The notes under the pieces are model-generated. The model had not been told where the DNA came from and did not search any database. It was given only the letters and a program-made list of their open reading frames with translations. Positions 27,046 through 35,789 of a DNA stretch of 64,000 nt are shown here, one piece after another; position 1 is the first letter of the stretch; every line of letters starts with the position of its first letter. A program made the translations under genes and the position numbers. This stretch comes from Hirschia maritima DSM 19733 (GTDB taxonomy: Bacteria; Pseudomonadota; Alphaproteobacteria; Caulobacterales; Hyphomonadaceae), in NCBI RefSeq assembly GCF_000378345.1, contig NZ_KB899545.1, forward strand, positions 186,001 through 250,000, read 5' to 3'.

Positions 27046-27609
27046 ATGACACCATTATATGTAGTTCTTGGCGTAATCGCGCTGATCATTGTCTATTTAA
27101 TTGCGCTATACAACGGTCTAGTGGCCAAGCGTCAGCAATGTAATGAATCCTTTTCAGGAATTGATGTTCAGCTAAAGCTTCGTCAAAATCTTGTGCCTAA
27201 TCTAGTTGATACCGTGAAGGGCTATGCCTCACACGAGCAAGAAACACTGGATCAAGTTATTTCAGCGCGTAATTCAGCAATGTCAGCAAATGGTCCTGCA
27301 GAAGCTGGGGCAGCAGAAGGCTTACTAACGGGTGCCCTTGGAAAATTGTTTGCCTTGTCTGAAGCGTATCCAGACTTAAAAGCCAACACGAATTTCTTGC
27401 AATTGCAGAATGAGCTTTCTCAAATTGAAGACAAGATTGCTGCAGCTCGCCGTTTCTATAACACAGCGGTTGGCGATTTTAACACTGCGATTGAGCAGTT
27501 TCCAGCGGTTATGTTAGCAGGCGGTTGGGGCTTTACTCAGCGCGAATTTTTCGACCTCGGAGAAGAGCAACGCGAAGATCTTTCAGTGGTTCCTGAGGTG
27601 AAGTTTTAG
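27046..27609 (+). CDS. lemA: LemA family protein
   Basis: A 187-residue LemA protein. One N-terminal membrane helix (VVLGVIALIIVYLIALYNG) is followed by the characteristic helical domain with CNESFSGIDVQLKLRQNLVPNLVDTV, ISARN, LQLQNELSQIEDKIAAARRFYN and FNTAIEQFP. The role of LemA is unclear; it may be a membrane scaffold. GAGGGGAAA gives a good ribosome site. It is followed after five bases by DUF423; no TPM-domain or htpX partner is present. Confidence 0.93.
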   Translation: MTPLYVVLGVIALIIVYLIALYNGLVAKRQQCNESFSGIDVQLKLRQNLVPNLVDTVKGYASHEQETLDQVISARNSAMSANGPAEAGAAEGLLTGALGKLFALSEAYPDLKANTNFLQLQNELSQIEDKIAAARRFYNTAVGDFNTAIEQFPAVMLAGGWGFTQREFFDLGEEQREDLSVVPEVKF

Positions 27610-27614
27610 GCTAC

Positions 27615-28016
27615 ATGAGCGAGCGTAACTGTTTCAAACTCGGTGCTCTCTTTGCGCTCCTTGCGATTATGCTTGGAGCGTTTGGTGCGCATGGATTGAA
27701 GGCTGTGCTAGACGAGGGGCAACTCGCGACATTTGAAACAGGCGTGCGTTACCAGTTTTATCATGCGGTCGCTTTGTTCATCACCGGATTTTTGATGATG
27801 CAGGTGCATGGGCAAATATGGCTCGAGCGTGCAGGTTATTTCTTTTTAGTGGGAATAATTCTTTTCAGCGGATCGCTTTATTTATTGGCATGTCGAGATA
27901 TCCTGCCTACCCCTAATTGGATTGGGCCAATTACACCTCTTGGTGGTTTGTGTTTTATGATTGGTTGGGCGTTGGTATTCGTTTCTCAATTAGGCAAACG
28001 AGAAGACGAAGATTAA
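27615..28016 (+). CDS. DUF423 family membrane protein
   Basis: A 133-residue protein with four predicted membrane helices, matching DUF423 (YgdD-like): LGAFGAHGLKAVLDEGQLATFETGVRYQFYHA is the family hallmark block, and GPITPLGGLCFMIGW is the last helix. The function is unknown. It is tightly linked to lemA and overlaps the end of the convergent DCC-family gene by four bases. Confidence 0.9.
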   Translation: MSERNCFKLGALFALLAIMLGAFGAHGLKAVLDEGQLATFETGVRYQFYHAVALFITGFLMMQVHGQIWLERAGYFFLVGIILFSGSLYLLACRDILPTPNWIGPITPLGGLCFMIGWALVFVSQLGKREDED

Positions 28017-28381
28017 CCGCCATAACCTCTCATGAAGTTATCAATCTTTGGACGCACTTTTAGAAAAGCGCGATAGAGGTCCTCAAGGATAGCCTCTAAA
28101 GCTCCGTTCTGTGCTGCTTTTCCGAAAGGGCGTAGCAACGGAATAGCGCGCCACATAGTCGCTATGGCGCGTGCACCAGACAGAGTTTCTGCATTTTCGG
28201 TCACATGAAAACGAGCTAGAATGATTTCCCTGTCCAAAGGTAGTGAAGCATCATCGTCAGACGCATCAACAAAGTTGATTGCATCTCGTTTATCCAAACG
28301 GCGCATTAGTGCGATCTCTTTGACGCATAAAGGGCTTTGCCCATCATACCAAACGGTGAGTGTGTGTGTATCTTCAGCCAT
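28013..28381 (-). CDS. DCC-family (DUF393) thioredoxin-like protein with altered motif
   Basis: A 122-residue protein of the DCC (thiol-disulfide oxidoreductase-like, DUF393) family. The N-terminal strand and motif read VWYDGQSPLCVKEI, where the family normally has YDGxCPLC; the first Cys of the CxxC pair is Ser. Later family features are ARFHVT and LSGARAIATMWRAIPLLRP. With a single Cys left, a classical dithiol redox cycle is unlikely, so it may act as a monothiol protein or in a structural role. The gene is convergent with DUF423. Confidence 0.78.
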   Translation of the reverse strand: MAEDTHTLTVWYDGQSPLCVKEIALMRRLDKRDAINFVDASDDDASLPLDREIILARFHVTENAETLSGARAIATMWRAIPLLRPFGKAAQNGALEAILEDLYRAFLKVRPKIDNFMRGYGG

Positions 28382-28434
28382 ACCCTTAGGTTAGCATAAT
28401 ATGCGTAAGAAACCATTTAAGTGGCCTGCGACAT

Positions 28435-30036
28435 TTAACTGATTAAAGTAGTTACCAGTTGAGGAATGAACATCACTGCGAGTAGGGCAATCATTTGCAA
28501 TCCGATGAAAGGAATTGCTCCATGCCAAATGTCAGGTGTTTCGATTTCGGGCGGTGCTGCACCTTTTAGGTAAAACAGTGCGAAGCCAAATGGTGGTGTC
28601 AGAAAACTTGTCTGCAGATTTATCGCCATCAAGATCGCCAGCCATATCGGGTCTGCTCCCAGCATGATTAGGGGAGGTGCAACAAGAGGTACAATGATGA
28701 ATGTGATTTCTAGGAAGTCGAGAAAGAACCCCATGAAGAACATGACGATCATGGTGACAATAAGTGCACCCCACATCCCGCCAGGAATATTGACGAGCAT
28801 GTGTTCGATAAATTCATCTCCGCCTAAACCTCTAAAGACGATAGAAAACAGGCCTGCACAGATGAGGATGAGAAATACCATTGAGGTAACTTCAGCAGCG
28901 CCGTTCAAAGATATTTGTAATTTCTTTTGATTGCTCAGCGTGAATAGGGAAGCAACTATTCCAGCCACGATGAGGCCGCAAATAGATGAAGCGTAAATCT
29001 TGCCAAATGCTGATTGAGTAAAGAAGTCACTAGGTGGAGCATCTTGTGGAAGATTGCCGACTATGCCCAGCTTGATCCCCCAAACGGTCAGAATGAGTAG
29101 GATGAGCGAACCCGCGCCTGCAAGGCTTATCTTCATCAACCAACCGGGATTACTCTCATCCATTCGCATACGGATACCGGCGAGAAGGATAGCTCCAATA
29201 GCTCCAACAGCAGCGGCTTCTGTCGGAGAGGTAAAGCCACCAAGAATTGACCCAAGTACAGCTATTATGAGTGTCATCGGGGCAATAAACGCAAAAGCAG
29301 TGCGCGCTGGGCTAGGTGTCTCTATTCCCAGATCTGCGTCTGCAGTTTTAGAACGTGCAGGCATAGAGTTTGGCTTGATGAAAGCCATTAAAGCTAAATA
29401 GGCGAGGTATAACCCGACAAGCAATAAGCCGGGTAATATTGCACCAGAGAAAAGGTCTCCAGCACTCACAGGTGATGGAGGTTGTCCCATTGTTTGGCGC
29501 GCCTGCGCATTTGCATTGGATATAGTGTCAGCCAATACAATCAAAACAATGGAAGGAGGGATGATTTGTCCAAGTGTGCCTGATGCAGCAATCGTTCCTG
29601 TTGCAATGCGTTTGTCATAACCTTGTTGGAGCATGCTTGGCAGGGCTATTAACGTCATGGTGACAACTGTTGCGCCTACAATACCTGTAGAAGCAGCGAG
29701 AAGAGCTCCCACAAGCACAACGGAATATCCCAACCCACCTTTGACGCCTGCAAGCATACGTCCTGTAGCATTGAGAAGGTCTTCCGCGACTCTAGATTTT
29801 TCAAGGACTACGCCCATGATTACAAAGAGTGGGACTGCAGCTAAAACCTGATTGCTCATATTGCCGAGAATTCGACTTGGCCAGAATATGAGGGCACGAG
29901 GTTCAAAAACATCGAAAGCTACACCAAGGGCCGCAAATACAAGTGCAATGCCGCCTAGAGTAAGAGCGACATGATAACCCGTGAGCAAGGCAGCAAATGC
30001 CGCAACGAACATAAAAATGTGGAGATAATCACCCAT
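28435..30036 (-). CDS. dctM: TRAP transporter large permease subunit (DctM-like)
   Basis: A 533-residue integral membrane protein with about 12-14 helices. It is the ion-coupled permease of a tripartite ATP-independent periplasmic transporter. Family blocks include AAVPLFVIMGVVLEKS, GALLAASTGIVGATVVTM and GTLGQIIPPSIVLIVLAD. I chose the ATG at 30036, which overlaps the dctQ stop by one base (TGATG), instead of the longer frame that opens inside dctQ. An internal extension (about residues 240-420) makes it longer than the usual 430 residues, as in 2-oxoacid/TakM-like subunits. Confidence 0.93.
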   Translation of the reverse strand: MGDYLHIFMFVAAFAALLTGYHVALTLGGIALVFAALGVAFDVFEPRALIFWPSRILGNMSNQVLAAVPLFVIMGVVLEKSRVAEDLLNATGRMLAGVKGGLGYSVVLVGALLAASTGIVGATVVTMTLIALPSMLQQGYDKRIATGTIAASGTLGQIIPPSIVLIVLADTISNANAQARQTMGQPPSPVSAGDLFSGAILPGLLLVGLYLAYLALMAFIKPNSMPARSKTADADLGIETPSPARTAFAFIAPMTLIIAVLGSILGGFTSPTEAAAVGAIGAILLAGIRMRMDESNPGWLMKISLAGAGSLILLILTVWGIKLGIVGNLPQDAPPSDFFTQSAFGKIYASSICGLIVAGIVASLFTLSNQKKLQISLNGAAEVTSMVFLILICAGLFSIVFRGLGGDEFIEHMLVNIPGGMWGALIVTMIVMFFMGFFLDFLEITFIIVPLVAPPLIMLGADPIWLAILMAINLQTSFLTPPFGFALFYLKGAAPPEIETPDIWHGAIPFIGLQMIALLAVMFIPQLVTTLIS

Positions 30037-30692
30037 CAGTTTTGATCTCCACTTTCTACCTTCAAATCGGGCAAGTTTTTTATGACGCCGACTGCTCTCA
30101 ACGCATTCGACCAACCTTGCAAAATCATGGTGACAGCAAAGACGGGAACCAATGTCTTAAAGAGGAAGAGCAGGGGCAATCCATCAGGTTCAGAGGAGAG
30201 CTCCATACGCCCTGATAAGGCACCCCATGCGCGTGCCAGTGTAGGTTCATAGGCATCGAGTATCAGTATCATGAGTGGGAATAGCATCAGATATGTACCG
30301 ATAAGATTGACTATTGCACGTTTCTGATCAGAGAAATTGGAATAAAAGATATCTACACGGACATGTCCGCCAGATTTGAGCGCTCCAGCCGATGCTAAAA
30401 GGAAGCATGTCGCGAAAGCGTATATCCAGATGTCTTTGAGCCATCCAAAGCTTTGACCAAATACATAGCGCATTAAAACAGCTGTAAGCATGCCTGCTGC
30501 CATGAGAAAGCCAGCCCAACCGGCAATATTTAAAAGCGCTTTACTCAAGCCATCTATTGCGTCCGCCATTGGTTTGAATTTGTTGCTAAACTTTGGAAAG
30601 AACAACAATAACAAAGGAATGAACAATAGAGGGGATAGAATAAGGCCTACATAATGCAGGCCTTTTCCGATGAGTAATGCGATATCAGACAA
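30036..30692 (-). CDS. dctQ: TRAP transporter small permease subunit (DctQ-like)
   Basis: A 218-residue membrane protein with four main helices plus an N-terminal hydrophobic segment. It matches the DctQ subunit: WAGFLMAAGMLTAVLMRYVFGQSFGWLKDIWIYAFATCFLLASAGALKSG-type spacing, followed by GHVRVDIFYSNFSDQKRA. DctQ partners the large permease and is needed for TRAP uptake. It lies 21 bases after dctP and overlaps dctM by one base. Confidence 0.92.
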   Translation of the reverse strand: MSDIALLIGKGLHYVGLILSPLLFIPLLLLFFPKFSNKFKPMADAIDGLSKALLNIAGWAGFLMAAGMLTAVLMRYVFGQSFGWLKDIWIYAFATCFLLASAGALKSGGHVRVDIFYSNFSDQKRAIVNLIGTYLMLFPLMILILDAYEPTLARAWGALSGRMELSSEPDGLPLLFLFKTLVPVFAVTMILQGWSNALRAVGVIKNLPDLKVESGDQN

Positions 30693-30713
30693 TTTGATTT
30701 ACCGAGCGATTGC

Positions 30714-31898
30714 TCAATTCCCTTTTGAACGTGAATTCAGGAATGGGCCGTCGGCGACACTTCCCCAAAGAGAGTTTGCCGCAAGCGCATTTTCAAAACT
30801 CTCATAGATCTTCTTTTCTAGGGCACCACCGCTTCCTGCCTGTGCGCGAACATTTTTAGAGATTTCGCTGATGCGTGAGAGAATTTCTGGCGAGAATGTG
30901 CGCAGCTTCACATTGTGCTCATCCACTAGCGTTCTTAAACTAATAGAGTTTTGATAGGTAAACTCACCTAATGATAAATGGTTTGCTTCGTTGCAAGCTG
31001 CACGGATGGCACGTTGCTGGCTTGGAGTTAAGCTATCCCAGACACCTCTATTCATGCCGCAGGCAAGTGAAGAACCAGGTTCGTGGAATCCTGGGCCATA
31101 ATAATACTCAGCCTGTTGATAGAAACCTAGCGCAAGGTCATTCCATGGGCCCACCCATTCAGTCGCATCTATCTGACCTGTTTGTAGCGCTTGATAAATT
31201 TCACCTCCGGCGATGGTTTCTGCCGCTCCACCCAGCTCGCGTACGATTTGACCACCAAGGCCAGGAATACGCATTTTGAGGCCTTTAAAATCGTCTAATG
31301 AGTTGACTTCTTTGCGAAACCAGCCGCCCATTTGTTGGCCTGTATTTGCGCCTTGGAATGCGATGACTCCGTATTGGCCGGATAATTCTTCCCATAATTC
31401 TTGGCCACCACCGAAATCGATCCAACCCATAATTTCACTGGCTGTCATTCCCATGGGTACAGCCGTAAAAAAGTTGAATGCTGGTGATTTGGATTGCCAA
31501 TAATATTCCGCACCGTGATACATATCAGCTGCGCCAGATGCCACATCGTCAAATGCTTGAAGTGCTGGGGAGAGTTCACCAGCTCCATAGACTTTGATTT
31601 CTATTTCGCCATCTGTCAGCTCTTTGACACGCGCCGCGATTCTCTCAGCAGCAGTGTAGAGGCCGGGCAGTCCTTTGGGCCAAGTTGTGACCATTGTGAG
31701 CTTACGCTTTTTACGGACCACTTTGGGAGATTGTTTATCATCAGCAGCAGTCGCATCATTGCCACCACCACATGCTGCGAGGGCGGTTGCGGCTAATCCA
31801 AAACCAACACCGCCTAATAAGCCGCGCCGTGTTGAATCCAAAGCTGTCTCTTTATTTATTCCGTTTTTCTTTTTCGGAGTGTTTGATGATTCTGTCAC
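30714..31898 (-). CDS. dctP: TRAP transporter substrate-binding protein (DctP/TakP-like)
   Basis: A 394-residue solute receptor of the DctP superfamily. The N-terminus has a twin-arginine motif (STRRGLLGGVGFG) followed by a lipobox (ALAAC), so it is probably exported folded and lipid-anchored. The mature part contains TMVTTWPKGLPGLY, YGAGELSPALQAFDDVASG, MRIPGLGGQIVRELGG (the substrate Arg region) and DATEWVGPWNDLALGF. This pattern resembles the 2-oxoacid/lactate-type receptors that pair with long DctM subunits. The ligand is inferred, not shown. Confidence 0.92.
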   Translation of the reverse strand: MTESSNTPKKKNGINKETALDSTRRGLLGGVGFGLAATALAACGGGNDATAADDKQSPKVVRKKRKLTMVTTWPKGLPGLYTAAERIAARVKELTDGEIEIKVYGAGELSPALQAFDDVASGAADMYHGAEYYWQSKSPAFNFFTAVPMGMTASEIMGWIDFGGGQELWEELSGQYGVIAFQGANTGQQMGGWFRKEVNSLDDFKGLKMRIPGLGGQIVRELGGAAETIAGGEIYQALQTGQIDATEWVGPWNDLALGFYQQAEYYYGPGFHEPGSSLACGMNRGVWDSLTPSQQRAIRAACNEANHLSLGEFTYQNSISLRTLVDEHNVKLRTFSPEILSRISEISKNVRAQAGSGGALEKKIYESFENALAANSLWGSVADGPFLNSRSKGN

Positions 31899-31944
31899 GC
31901 CGCTTCTCCCCGTATATTTTTATATGTCTTAACGTGAATACTGG

Positions 31945-32721
31945 TTAGGAATTGTCTTCGTCAAGAAGGGGACGCCAATCATCTCCTTCACAAACCTCTA
32001 GCGGTCTGAAATTCGCTTTATATCCCATCTTGTCTGAGCCTTTGACCCAATATCCAAGATAAACGTATGGAAGACCTAATTCTTCGGCCAGTCTAATGTG
32101 GTCTAGAACCATATAAGTGCCAAGACCGCGTGTTGTTTCATTGGGTGAAAAGAAGGAATAGACCATGGAAAGCCCATCTTTGAGCACATCAGTTAAGGCG
32201 GTTGATGTGAGTATTCCTTCATCGGATGAAAATTGTTTTGGCTGTCTATATTCAAATACGACAGAACGAACCGGGCTTGCATCGACCATATTTATATAGT
32301 CTCGCATCGTCATATCATTCATGCCGCCATTATCATGTCTGCTATCAAGATATTTTTTCAACAATCTGAATTGTTCATTGCTAGCAGTTTTGGGGCAGGG
32401 AGTTCTCGTTAAATCGCTATTCTTTTTAAGCACACGTCTCCACCGTTGAGTCCATTTGAAGTTTTTCACATCTATTCGGACTGATTTGCATTCCTGACAA
32501 GAAATACAAGCTGGTGAATATGCAATTGTCTGGGATCGTCTAAAACCAACTCTGGTTAGCACATCATTCAATTCAACCGCATTGTGAGTTGATAGATTTG
32601 CGAAGACTTTTCTTTCTTTCCGGTCGGGAAGATAGGGGCATGGTTGTGAGGTCGTTATATGAAACCTCACACTTCGCGCCACTTCAGGTGGAATTGAGAA
32701 TGTGTTTTTATTTTCTTTCAT
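31945..32721 (-). CDS. bpt: Aspartate/glutamate leucyltransferase (N-end rule)
   Basis: A 258-residue aminoacyl-tRNA-protein transferase of the ATE/Bpt family. It adds Leu to N-terminal Asp or Glu so that ClpS-ClpAP can degrade the protein. Conserved blocks are PCPYLPDRKERKVF, GFRRSQTIAYSPACISCQEC (with the Cys cluster), SDEGILTSTALTDVL, RGLGTYMVLDHI and YVYLGYWVKGSDKMGYKANFRP. The length is normal for bacterial Bpt. It lies ten bases after the SLC13 permease gene and 46 bases before dctP. Confidence 0.94.
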   Translation of the reverse strand: MKENKNTFSIPPEVARSVRFHITTSQPCPYLPDRKERKVFANLSTHNAVELNDVLTRVGFRRSQTIAYSPACISCQECKSVRIDVKNFKWTQRWRRVLKKNSDLTRTPCPKTASNEQFRLLKKYLDSRHDNGGMNDMTMRDYINMVDASPVRSVVFEYRQPKQFSSDEGILTSTALTDVLKDGLSMVYSFFSPNETTRGLGTYMVLDHIRLAEELGLPYVYLGYWVKGSDKMGYKANFRPLEVCEGDDWRPLLDEDNS

Positions 32722-32730
32722 TCAGCACTA

Positions 32731-34587
32731 TTATGCCGTGCCTAAGTCAAATTGCCAGCCCGCAATGAGTGTAAATATCACCCAAATTAGCAAAACTAAT
32801 GGCGTTCCGAACTTGACATAGTCTCCAAAACGATAATGTCCCGGTCCCATAACGAGCAAATTCGTCTGATAGGCGATTGGCGTCGCAAATGCACAATTGG
32901 ATGCGTAGATCACAGTTAACACAAATGGTGTTGGATCTATATTGAGTTGATGTGCTGTAGCAATGGCTATTGGGGTGAAAATAATCGCAGTTGCGGAATT
33001 AGATAACAGGTTGGTGACCAGTGCAACTGTGATGAATAGAATCGATATGATGGCAAGCGGACCATAAGGTGCAGCTATGTCGACCGCTTTCTGCGCAACA
33101 AAATCAGCAGCGCCTGTCGCTTCAAGAGAAGCTCCCATTGCAAGTGCGGCGGCGATTAATAAAAATATGCGTAAATCCAATGCGCGCGCCGCTTGACGAA
33201 TGTTAAGACAGCCAAATCCAATCATGGCGACCGCGCCCAACAAGGAAGCGTGCAGAATATTTAGAATTCCTGTGGCTGCCATGATGACAACTGATAGAGC
33301 AATTAGTCTGGCATAAATAGCTTTGGTGACATCAGGCAGATCTGTTCGTGACCAGTCCAATAAAAGAAGGTCGCGGTCTGTTCGCATCTCATCAAAGGCT
33401 TGCCGCGTTCCGCATAATAAGAGTGTATCACCCGATTCTAGTCGAATTTCACCCAAGCGTGCTCTGATCATTCTCGATCGGCGTTGCACTCCCATAACAA
33501 CAGCGTCATTGCGGCTGGCATATCCCATTTGGTCGATAGTGCGTGCAATTAACCTCGAACCGGGCGAAACCACTGCTTCCGAAAGGGAAAGTGGAGGAGG
33601 ATTGCCTGACGCTTCATCGTAATTTTCGAAGCCAGAGCGCCAAATTGAACGCAATAGTTTGGGGCGGCGAGACAGAACCTCTGTCAGTGATTTACGAGTA
33701 GCCGCAACGATGATGAGATCACCCGGGCGAAGAGTGAGATCTTCAAATGGCGGGAGGACAGTCTCATTTCCGCGTTGAACCATTCTTACTGTCATATTGG
33801 GAAGGTCTGGGAACATGCCAGCGACTGATTGTTTACCTTCCATAGGGTGATCTGGTGTCACCTCAATTTGCGCGATGAACTGCTTTCCTGTGCCTTTCGC
33901 TGCAGCTTCACCTTCGGCTTCTCTGTTGGGCAAAAGGATAGGCGCGAATATGGCGATGTAGGTAAGACCTACTGCTGCGAGCATGAGGCCAATTGGTGAT
34001 AATTCAAAAAAGCCTAATTCGCGACCTTCTATACGCAGTAGTGTTTCAGCAGCCAGAAGGTTAGTGGATGAACCTATAAGAGTAGTCATCCCTGCCAAAA
34101 CTGATACAAAACTAAGTGGAATCAATAGTTTAGATGGCGCTGCGCCAGTGCGTGTCGCAATTGCTGTCATGATAGGGAGAAACATCACTACAACTGGCGT
34201 ATTGTTGACGAAGGCAGAGGTTACGAAGACTGCAAAAAAAGCCGCAACGAGTGTCATTCGGGGAGCAACTTCATAGGATTTCAGCAATCTCTGCGAGGGG
34301 CCATCAAGCGCTCCGGTTTGGAACATGCCTTGTCCTATGACGAGCAGGGCCATGATTGTAACGAGAGCCGCATTACCAAATCCACTTAATATTGTTTCTG
34401 GAGGAATTGGTTCCCCATTTGCACCCACAGCAAATGGAAGAGCGAAAATCAATAGCAATCCGGTCACGATGCCAACTGAAACCAGCTCCATCGAAATGCG
34501 CTCATACATATACAGAATGATTGCTAGGACCACGACCCCTAGACTGATCCACATCGTTAGAGCAGATGTTATTTGAGTTAAGAGCAT
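32731..34587 (-). CDS. SLC13/DASS family permease with two RCK_C (TrkA-C) domains
   Basis: A 618-residue inner-membrane transporter. Membrane segments flank a central cytosolic region (about residues 225-415) containing two RCK_C domains, seen as LRPGDLIIVAATRKSLTEVL and LESGDTLLLCGTRQAFDEM. The membrane signatures are FVNNTPVVVMFLPIM and SSTNLLAAETLL in the first half and LLSNSATAIIFTPIAIA in the second. Relatives carry dicarboxylates, sulfate or other anions with Na+ or H+. The substrate cannot be assigned. It leads a minus-strand run that continues into bpt and the TRAP genes. Confidence 0.9.
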   Translation of the reverse strand: MLLTQITSALTMWISLGVVVLAIILYMYERISMELVSVGIVTGLLLIFALPFAVGANGEPIPPETILSGFGNAALVTIMALLVIGQGMFQTGALDGPSQRLLKSYEVAPRMTLVAAFFAVFVTSAFVNNTPVVVMFLPIMTAIATRTGAAPSKLLIPLSFVSVLAGMTTLIGSSTNLLAAETLLRIEGRELGFFELSPIGLMLAAVGLTYIAIFAPILLPNREAEGEAAAKGTGKQFIAQIEVTPDHPMEGKQSVAGMFPDLPNMTVRMVQRGNETVLPPFEDLTLRPGDLIIVAATRKSLTEVLSRRPKLLRSIWRSGFENYDEASGNPPPLSLSEAVVSPGSRLIARTIDQMGYASRNDAVVMGVQRRSRMIRARLGEIRLESGDTLLLCGTRQAFDEMRTDRDLLLLDWSRTDLPDVTKAIYARLIALSVVIMAATGILNILHASLLGAVAMIGFGCLNIRQAARALDLRIFLLIAAALAMGASLEATGAADFVAQKAVDIAAPYGPLAIISILFITVALVTNLLSNSATAIIFTPIAIATAHQLNIDPTPFVLTVIYASNCAFATPIAYQTNLLVMGPGHYRFGDYVKFGTPLVLLIWVIFTLIAGWQFDLGTA

Positions 34588-34676
34588 ATTTCGTCCAGTG
34601 GCTTTTGAGCAGGCTGTTTGCTTACAAAGACACTAAAACCCCCGTAAATTGAATGTCTAGTCAGATTTTCTAACGC

Positions 34677-35588
34677 TTATAATGAATGGTCACTAGGAAG
34701 CACAGGGGATTCTCTTAGAAGAACAATCGAAATTCGTCTGTTCCCCGGTAAATCTGGGTCATCAGGGTAAAGTGGTTCTGATCCCGCCTTACCTGACACT
34801 TGGAAAACCCGTTCTGCATCAAGTCCTGAATTTTGAAGGATTTGACGAGCGGCGTTTGCACGGTCAGACGATAACTCCCAGTTTGAATAATTCTCAATAC
34901 CTGTAGGCAGGTCACCAGTATGACCCGAAATCGAGATGCGGTTAGGAAGCTGCATTACAACTTTTGAAACTGCAGAGAGTATTTTTTCGGCACGCGGAAG
35001 AGGTTTATTTGATGCAGCCGCAAACATTGCGCGGCCTTCTTGATCGACTATTTGGATGCGCAAACCTTCAGGGGTTTGGTCAATAACCACGTGTTTAGAG
35101 AGAGCTGCAAGGTCTGGCATATCTTGCATGGCTTGTCTTAGAGATTGTTCAGCGCGTTCAAATTGGGCCTGTTCGCGCATTGCAATAGCTTTGCTCAGTG
35201 CGCTTTTGGAAACTTCTTTGCTTTTGGCTTTTTCGTCTTTTGTGCTTCCGGGGTTTTTCGTCGATGTCCTGCGTTTTGAAGCTGTCTGCTTGCTTTCAGG
35301 CATAGGGCGGTTTGTACCGCCGGAGCGAGCACCATCGTCTTGGAAGCTTGTACCGCCAAGCATTCCGTCAGAACCTTGTTTGGACTTGGAAACACTTGCA
35401 GGCGCAAAATAGTCTGCAATACCGCGCTTCTGATCCGGAGATGTTGTGTTGATCAACCACATTAGAAGGAAGAAAGCCATCATAGCGGTCACGAAGTCAG
35501 CGTAAGCAACTTTCCATGCTCCACCGTGGTGACCACCACCAACGACTTTTTTGACCTTTTTAATGACGACAGGTTGTTCATTCGACAT
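34677..35588 (-). CDS. motB: Flagellar motor protein MotB
   Basis: A 303-residue stator subunit. The N-terminal cytoplasmic tail is followed by the single membrane helix with AYADFVTAMMAFFLLMWLI, whose Asp is the proton-binding residue. A long charged linker comes next (about residues 75-160, rich in Ser/Lys), then an OmpA-like peptidoglycan-binding domain with SISGHTGD, SNWELSSDRANAARQIL and NRRISIVLL. No motA is adjacent, which is also the arrangement in Caulobacter. The gene implies a motile stage in the life cycle. Confidence 0.96.
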   Translation of the reverse strand: MSNEQPVVIKKVKKVVGGGHHGGAWKVAYADFVTAMMAFFLLMWLINTTSPDQKRGIADYFAPASVSKSKQGSDGMLGGTSFQDDGARSGGTNRPMPESKQTASKRRTSTKNPGSTKDEKAKSKEVSKSALSKAIAMREQAQFERAEQSLRQAMQDMPDLAALSKHVVIDQTPEGLRIQIVDQEGRAMFAAASNKPLPRAEKILSAVSKVVMQLPNRISISGHTGDLPTGIENYSNWELSSDRANAARQILQNSGLDAERVFQVSGKAGSEPLYPDDPDLPGNRRISIVLLRESPVLPSDHSL

Positions 35589-35643
35589 GCGTATACAATC
35601 TCAACTAGTCAAAATTCGAATATTTGAATGAAATTAGTTGCTG

Positions 35644-35651
35644 ATGGTTAA
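35644..35651 (-). promoter_or_regulatory. Candidate CtrA half site upstream of motB
   Basis: On the minus strand the sequence reads TTAACCAT, the CtrA half-site form seen at Caulobacter flagellar promoters, about 56 bases before the motB start. Eight bases alone give weak statistical support. Confidence 0.3.
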
Positions 35652-35789
35652 GGGGGAGTGCACGAATTAGCCAATCAAACAAAAAAATGGATAGTATTTC
35701 TATTGTGACGAAAGACTCTGGCTGTAGCAGAAAATACTGCTATTCATTTGCTGGATAGTTAGATTTACTTCGGTTGAGGAGATTTTGTG

